Shown here one piece after another: positions 60,153 to 64,000 of a DNA stretch of 64,000 nucleotides; position 1 is the first letter of the stretch; each line of letters begins with the position of its first letter. Origin of the DNA: Marinihelvus fidelis (lineage in GTDB: Bacteria > Pseudomonadota > Gammaproteobacteria > Xanthomonadales > SZUA-36); NCBI RefSeq assembly GCF_008725655.1, contig NZ_VYXP01000002.1:338026-402025 (forward strand), given 5' to 3'. Below the pieces are notes generated by a model, which was not told the origin of the DNA, ran no database searches, and saw nothing but the letters and a program-made list of their open reading frames with translations. The position numbers and the translations under genes were made by a program.

Positions 60153-61456
60153 AGAAGCGGTTGATCCTGCATATCGGAGTTCACCGCACCGGCACCACCA
60201 GCATCCAGGGCTGGTTGCACGGCAATCGCAAGGCCCTGCTTGGGCAAGGCGTTCGTTATGCCTTCGACCAACGCATGCACACGGATATCGCCTGGCAACT
60301 CCACACCGGCAAGCTGAGCCCGGGCACACTGACGGAAAGGCTGCTGCGCGATGCGGCCGATGACCGGGTTCACACACTGATACTCAGTGGCGAGGACTTC
60401 TGTGTCCTGCGTGACCCATCGATCCTGTCCGGCCTGCGTGATCATTTCGAAGTGACCGTCGTGTGCTACCTGCGCCGCCAGGACAGCTGGCTGGAGAGCT
60501 GGTACAACCAGCACGTGAAATGGCCCTGGGACCGTGCGTTGAGCCAGGCCAGCGCCGGCGAGTTTATTGGTCAGGCCGAACAGTTCTACTGGATTGACTA
60601 TGCCTGGTTGCTGGCAGGATGGCGCAACGCTTTTGGCGATGACAACCTGCGCATCCGGGTCTTCGAACGCGAACAGCTCACCGGCTCACTCGAAGAGGAT
60701 TTCGCCGCCCTTTGTGGTATCGATGCCGGTCAATTGGGCGATCCGGTTGCCGGCAGCAATGACTCGGCACCACCCGAGGCCATCGAGTTCCTGCGCCACC
60801 TGAAACTCATCGACAAGCTCGGTGACGAAAGACTGGTCGTGGTGCGCACGGTCGTCAACATTTTCCGGCGTAATGGCCTGGCCCACGAGAAACACTTCTG
60901 GCCGGCGAAGGTACGCCGCGAATATGCCGCACAGTTCGCCGATTCGAACAAGGAAGTGGCGACCCGGTACCTGGGCCGGGCAGACGGCGCCCCCCTGTTC
61001 ATGGCCCCCTTACCCGGTACCGATGAGACGCCACCCCGGTTCCAGCTTCCGGCCGTACCGGCCCTGTACGACACGATCGTCAACCCGGTGGTCCGGAGAC
61101 TGCTGTGGAGAGTCCTGTCGCTCCAGGACCAGGCGGCCGAGCATCGCCGCCACGGCAGAGGCCGGCCTGTCACGCTCGTGCATCGGCTTAAAGCCCATGG
61201 ACAGGAGTGGCTAAGCCGCCTGCGGGGGCTCACGGGGCGCTCGACCGATCTGCGGTTACGCTCCCTGATGGATCTCAGGGCCCTGCCACTACGCCAGCGA
61301 CAATTGCTCAGGCAGGCGCTGAAGGCCGTAAACAATGACGAAATACCTAACCTTGATGATCCTGTGGACGTGACCCGGCGATGGGTCGAGCCCGTGATTT
61401 CAGACCTGGCCGCACGCTTCCACCAGGCCCGGCAGGCGAAACAAGGCCAAGCCTGA
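60149..61456 (+). CDS. sulfotransferase-like P-loop protein
   Basis: The protein (435 residues from ATG 60149, which overlaps the upstream stop) begins KKRLILHIGVHRTGTTSIQGWL, a sulfotransferase P-loop with the Gly-x-x-Arg-Thr-Gly-Thr-Thr form. A second loop VVCYLRRQDSWLESWYNQHV (near 108-127) could bind the 3'-phosphate. The C-terminal 130 residues are basic and helical. It probably sulfates a surface sugar added by the adjacent glycosyltransferases. A longer upstream frame that overlaps the GT14 gene is not used. Confidence 0.78.
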   Translation: MKKRLILHIGVHRTGTTSIQGWLHGNRKALLGQGVRYAFDQRMHTDIAWQLHTGKLSPGTLTERLLRDAADDRVHTLILSGEDFCVLRDPSILSGLRDHFEVTVVCYLRRQDSWLESWYNQHVKWPWDRALSQASAGEFIGQAEQFYWIDYAWLLAGWRNAFGDDNLRIRVFEREQLTGSLEEDFAALCGIDAGQLGDPVAGSNDSAPPEAIEFLRHLKLIDKLGDERLVVVRTVVNIFRRNGLAHEKHFWPAKVRREYAAQFADSNKEVATRYLGRADGAPLFMAPLPGTDETPPRFQLPAVPALYDTIVNPVVRRLLWRVLSLQDQAAEHRRHGRGRPVTLVHRLKAHGQEWLSRLRGLTGRSTDLRLRSLMDLRALPLRQRQLLRQALKAVNNDEIPNLDDPVDVTRRWVEPVISDLAARFHQARQAKQGQA

Positions 61457-61463
61457 ACCCGCG

Positions 61464-62297
61464 CTAGCCGTCGTTACCGCGTCGCAGGCTGAACGCCCGG
61501 GAAAACAGTTTCTGCATTCCACGGTGCATTGAGCCCCCGACCGGAAAGCAACGGAAAAAGCCGCGACTGCCCGCATGGTACAGGCGCGCCAGGGTGGCAC
61601 GTGGATAGTCGCTGGCGTACCGTCCGGCAAAACCCGATGCCATGCCCAACTGGCGTTCGAAGTACTGCTCGGACAGCGTGGATTCACCCCGGTGCCTTGC
61701 CACCATGACATCCGGCTGGTTGGCCAAGTCCCAGTCCCGGCCGATACGCAGCCACAGGTCCCAGTCCTCGGCATAGGGCAATGACTCGTCGTAACCACCG
61801 GCCTGTTCAAACGCCGTCCGTCGCATCATCACCGAGGAGTGACAGAATGGGCAGCGAAACAACATCTGTGCGCGAATGGCGCCATCACTGAGCGGATTGG
61901 TTGCCCCCTCACCCTGCTCATCAACGTAAGCCGTGCCCACCAGGCCCAGCCTTGGCTGTTGCGAAAACAGGCCGACCTGCTGAGTCAGCTTGGTCGGATT
62001 AACCCAGGTATCATCATCATCGATACGGGCGATCAGGTCGCCATGGCCGGTTGCGATACCCCGGTTCAGCGAGGCCGGAAGACCCTGGTTCTTCTCATGC
62101 GTGACGACCCGGACGCGCGGGTCACCGGCCAGCCCGGAAAGCACCTCGGCGGTCGGGTCAGTCGAGCCGTCATTGACGATGACCAGTTCAAACGCGGGGT
62201 AATCCTGGGCCAACACACTGTCGACCGCGGTTCGGACGCGGGACGCCCGGTTCAGCGTCGCCATCACCACGGTGACCAGGGGCCGCGAAGTGTTCAA
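61464..62297 (-). CDS. family 2 glycosyltransferase
   Basis: The 277-residue protein has the GT-A fold of family 2: VTVVMATLNRASRVRTAVDSVL, FELVIVNDGSTDPT and a DDDD metal motif in ARIDDDDTWVNP. It also has SSVMMRRTAFEQAGGYDESLPYAEDWDLWLR, as in many surface-polysaccharide enzymes. The TTG at 62297 is proposed as start: it follows the ABC-ATPase stop by 13 bases and an AAGG site lies upstream. The longest frame (GTG 62408) would overlap the ATPase gene by about 100 bases. It converges on the plus-strand sulfotransferase gene with only 7 bases between. Confidence 0.87.
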   Translation of the reverse strand: MNTSRPLVTVVMATLNRASRVRTAVDSVLAQDYPAFELVIVNDGSTDPTAEVLSGLAGDPRVRVVTHEKNQGLPASLNRGIATGHGDLIARIDDDDTWVNPTKLTQQVGLFSQQPRLGLVGTAYVDEQGEGATNPLSDGAIRAQMLFRCPFCHSSVMMRRTAFEQAGGYDESLPYAEDWDLWLRIGRDWDLANQPDVMVARHRGESTLSEQYFERQLGMASGFAGRYASDYPRATLARLYHAGSRGFFRCFPVGGSMHRGMQKLFSRAFSLRRGNDG

Positions 62298-62310
62298 GGG
62301 TGCGGCAACC

Positions 62311-63063
62311 TTAACCGGCCTCGCGAGCAGCCTGCGCCGGGCGGTTGCCAACAGACTCCGAGTCTTCCATGGCCTCCATGTACTGGTCGACCACGTCCTC
62401 GGGGTCACCCATGGCCTTGATGGCCCCGTCTTCCAGCCAGATCACCCGGTCACACAGCGTTCTCAAGCGGTTCAGCGAATGTGACACCAGTACCACGGAC
62501 TGGTCTGAATCGATCCGTTCACGCATCGCATTGACTGCCTTGCGCTTGAAGGATTCATCACCCACACCCAGGACCTCATCGATCAGCAGGACATCGACCT
62601 TCATGGTCAGTCCCACCGCGAAGCCCAGCCTGGCTTTCATGCCCGAAGAATAGGACTTGACCGGCTCGTCGATGAACTTGCCCAGACCGGAGAACTCGAC
62701 GATCTCGTCATGGTGCCTGAGGGCATCCCTGCGGCTGTGCCCCAAGAACATGCAGGACAGGACCAGGTTCTGAGAGCCTGTCAAAAGCTGGTCAAAACCC
62801 ACAGAGAGCGACAGCAGTGACACGCTCTTGCAGTGCCGCGTGATGGTGCCTTTCTCTGGGCGATAGATGCCCGACAACAGCTTCAGCAACGTGGATTTAC
62901 CGCAACCGTTGCGCCCGACCACCCCCAGGGTTTCACCGTGACGCAGGGAAAACGTCACATCGGTCAGCGCCTCGATGCGATGCTGGCGACCGAAGTTGGC
63001 CCGCGTGTGGTATGAAAACCCCACATTCTCGATTTCCAGGACATTGCGATGTGAAGTACTCAT
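62311..63063 (-). CDS. polysaccharide ABC exporter ATP-binding protein (KpsT/Wzt-like)
   Basis: The 250-residue ATPase has Walker A (GRNGCGKST), signature SSGMKARLGFAVG, Walker B (VDVLLIDEVLGVGD) and the switch His. The SGMK form and size mark the polysaccharide exporters (KpsT, TagH, Wzt). No C-terminal carbohydrate-binding domain is present, so unlike E. coli O9a Wzt it does not bind a capped chain end. It overlaps the permease gene by four bases. Confidence 0.94.
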   Translation of the reverse strand: MSTSHRNVLEIENVGFSYHTRANFGRQHRIEALTDVTFSLRHGETLGVVGRNGCGKSTLLKLLSGIYRPEKGTITRHCKSVSLLSLSVGFDQLLTGSQNLVLSCMFLGHSRRDALRHHDEIVEFSGLGKFIDEPVKSYSSGMKARLGFAVGLTMKVDVLLIDEVLGVGDESFKRKAVNAMRERIDSDQSVVLVSHSLNRLRTLCDRVIWLEDGAIKAMGDPEDVVDQYMEAMEDSESVGNRPAQAAREAG

Positions 63064-63854
63064 TGCACCACCAGGCGTGCATAGGCCGTGTCAAAGCGGC
63101 GATAAACCGCGATCATTACGATCGAAAAAACCACCGAGCACCCCGAAATAACGGCCAGCGCTGTCCAGTCGGGCCACTGGTTATCAAGGATCACCTGGCG
63201 GTAGTTCTTGATCAGGTTGGCCATGGGGTTCATCAGGAAGATTTCCCGATGCTGCGGGAGCAGGACCTGCTCATAGCTGTAGAAAATGCCCGAACCCCAC
63301 ATCGTGACCATCAGCCCGGTACCGATCAGGAACTTGAAATCCGGTACCGGGGGAACGATGGCCGCCGCAAACAGGCCGCCCGCGATGATCAGCAGCAATT
63401 GTGTCGCAATGACCGGAAACACGCCCAACCAGGCCCACGTCACTTCGCGCCCCAGGAACAACATAAACAGGAACGCCATCAGGAACACCAGGCTCTGCTT
63501 GACCAGGTCCTGGCCGATGGTCAACAACGGAAAAAACGGCTTGGGAATCGCTACCTGGTTAATGATGCCGCGACCGGCCAGCAAGGCCCCTCCAGCATGC
63601 GAAATGCTCCTGGAAAACCAGGAAAACGCCACCTGGCCACAGATCAGGAACGCCAGGAAATCATCCGAGCGCAGGGCCAGGAAGATGCCAAACACCACGT
63701 ACATTGTGGCTACAAACAGTGCCGGCTCCAGCACCCACCAGAGGTAGCCCAGGTAGGTCTTCGCCCCTTCCGACTTCAGGTTAAAACTCAGCTTGGTGAA
63801 AAAGATTTCCCAGAACTGGCGACTGGTAATGGTTAGCAAGCGTGATCTCCACAC
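63060..63854 (-). CDS. polysaccharide ABC exporter permease (KpsM/Wzm-like)
   Basis: The 264-residue protein has six membrane helices and the ABC-2 permease pattern; TYLGYLWWVLEPALFVATMYVVFG is the conserved first part, and RGIINQVAIPKPFFPLLTIGQDLV follows. Together with the ATPase it moves a lipid-linked glycan across the inner membrane. The start is a GTG at 63854; a weak promoter-like pair (CTGAAC, 17 bases, GATAAT on the minus strand) is found just upstream. Confidence 0.92.
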   Translation of the reverse strand: MWRSRLLTITSRQFWEIFFTKLSFNLKSEGAKTYLGYLWWVLEPALFVATMYVVFGIFLALRSDDFLAFLICGQVAFSWFSRSISHAGGALLAGRGIINQVAIPKPFFPLLTIGQDLVKQSLVFLMAFLFMLFLGREVTWAWLGVFPVIATQLLLIIAGGLFAAAIVPPVPDFKFLIGTGLMVTMWGSGIFYSYEQVLLPQHREIFLMNPMANLIKNYRQVILDNQWPDWTALAVISGCSVVFSIVMIAVYRRFDTAYARLVVQ

Positions 63855-63984
63855 CCGGGACCGGAGCCCGGTTATTATTCCAACGACGAATTATCCAGCA
63901 TTGGCGTCCCAAGTTCAGCCCCGGCTGTCGCTGTCCGGTATGATTCCGGCAGATGGACCAACCCGAGCCCCTGCCTGACGGCCA

Positions 63985-64000
63985 ATGAAACGCCGAGACG
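63985..64000 (+). CDS. possible start of a plus-strand gene, cut by the window edge
   Basis: An ATG begins a frame MKRRD that runs off the window. A TATGAT sequence (about 63939-63944) could be its -10. The start overlaps the stop of an 11-codon frame that begins at 63953. Too little is visible to name it. Confidence 0.2.

Noticed and set aside
62298-62408. GTG start of the GT2 gene inside the ABC ATPase gene
   Set aside because: The extra N-terminus is a Trp/Thr/Arg-rich shadow of the ATPase reading frame; GT2 proteins start just before the VTVVMATLNR strand.
1-64000. tRNA, rRNA, CRISPR array, insertion sequence, integrase or prophage
   Set aside because: I looked for repeats with regular spacers, transposase or integrase motifs and tRNA-like clover leaves and found none; a covariance search (tRNAscan-SE, Infernal) would be decisive.

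Overview
The window is a GC-rich, densely coded stretch of a free-living Gammaproteobacterium. The gene content (YbbAP/TesA, PhhAB with an Lrp-type regulator, a VC_2705-type symporter with its DUF4212 subunit, MsrPQ, a TSP3-OmpA lipoprotein, an ECF sigma/Ser-Thr kinase pair, and IorAB-like and Dcp-like proteins) suggests a Xanthomonadales/Wenzhouxiangella-like lineage. That placement is inferred from families, not from an alignment. I see no rRNA, tRNA, CRISPR array, insertion sequence or prophage; this looks like ordinary chromosome.

Layout. 0.1-5.2 kb (-): an exported SAM-methyltransferase and an RND pump with its periplasmic adaptor. 5.2-9.1 kb: tesA diverging from a YbbA-YbbP ABC exporter, the two start codons sharing one CATG. 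9.1-11.2 kb (-): a cytochrome c with one atypical CX3CH site, then adenosine deaminase. 11.2-11.9 kb (+): a peroxiredoxin behind a well-formed OxyR-like operator. 11.9-17.0 kb (-): seven tightly packed genes running PP2C phosphatase, anti-sigma kinase, STAS antagonist, ECF sigma, membrane anti-sigma, PrsW-like protease, membrane protein. 17.1-20.6 kb (+): a PLP decarboxylase and a sodium symporter with its small subunit. 20.7-24.3 kb (-): small exported protein, HIG1 protein, serA, serC and an Lrp-type regulator, divergent from phhA-phhB (24.4-25.6 kb). 25.6-27.3 kb (-): a small membrane protein and a calcium-repeat OmpA lipoprotein. 27.5-35.6 kb (+): ppc, a DMT exporter, a MATE exporter and a giant DUF748 protein. 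35.6-38.8 kb (-): msrP and a single-frame fusion of MsrQ to a PQQ-type sugar dehydrogenase. 39.1-44.6 kb (-): OPT transporter, YfcC-type transporter, hemH and a CNNM/CorC protein, overlapping head to tail. 44.9-47.0 kb: zinc-ribbon protein, cold-shock protein, methyltransferase-like protein and bactofilin. 47.2-50.7 kb (+): ECF sigma and Ser/Thr kinase with TPRs. 50.8-56.4 kb: a membrane protein, a two-subunit molybdenum hydroxylase and an M3 oligopeptidase lipoprotein. 56.5-63.9 kb: a surface-glycan locus with two sulfotransferases, three glycosyltransferases and a KpsMT/Wzm-Wzt-type ABC exporter.

Two regions stand out as possibly undescribed combinations. The first (11.9-17.0 kb) puts two different logics of sigma-factor control, partner switching and regulated intramembrane proteolysis, in one apparent operon with an ECF sigma factor. 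The second (35.6-38.8 kb) covalently joins the haem-b electron donor of the periplasmic methionine-sulfoxide reductase to a PQQ sugar-dehydrogenase propeller, which suggests a direct sugar-to-repair electron route. Both are inferences from architecture and need biochemical proof.
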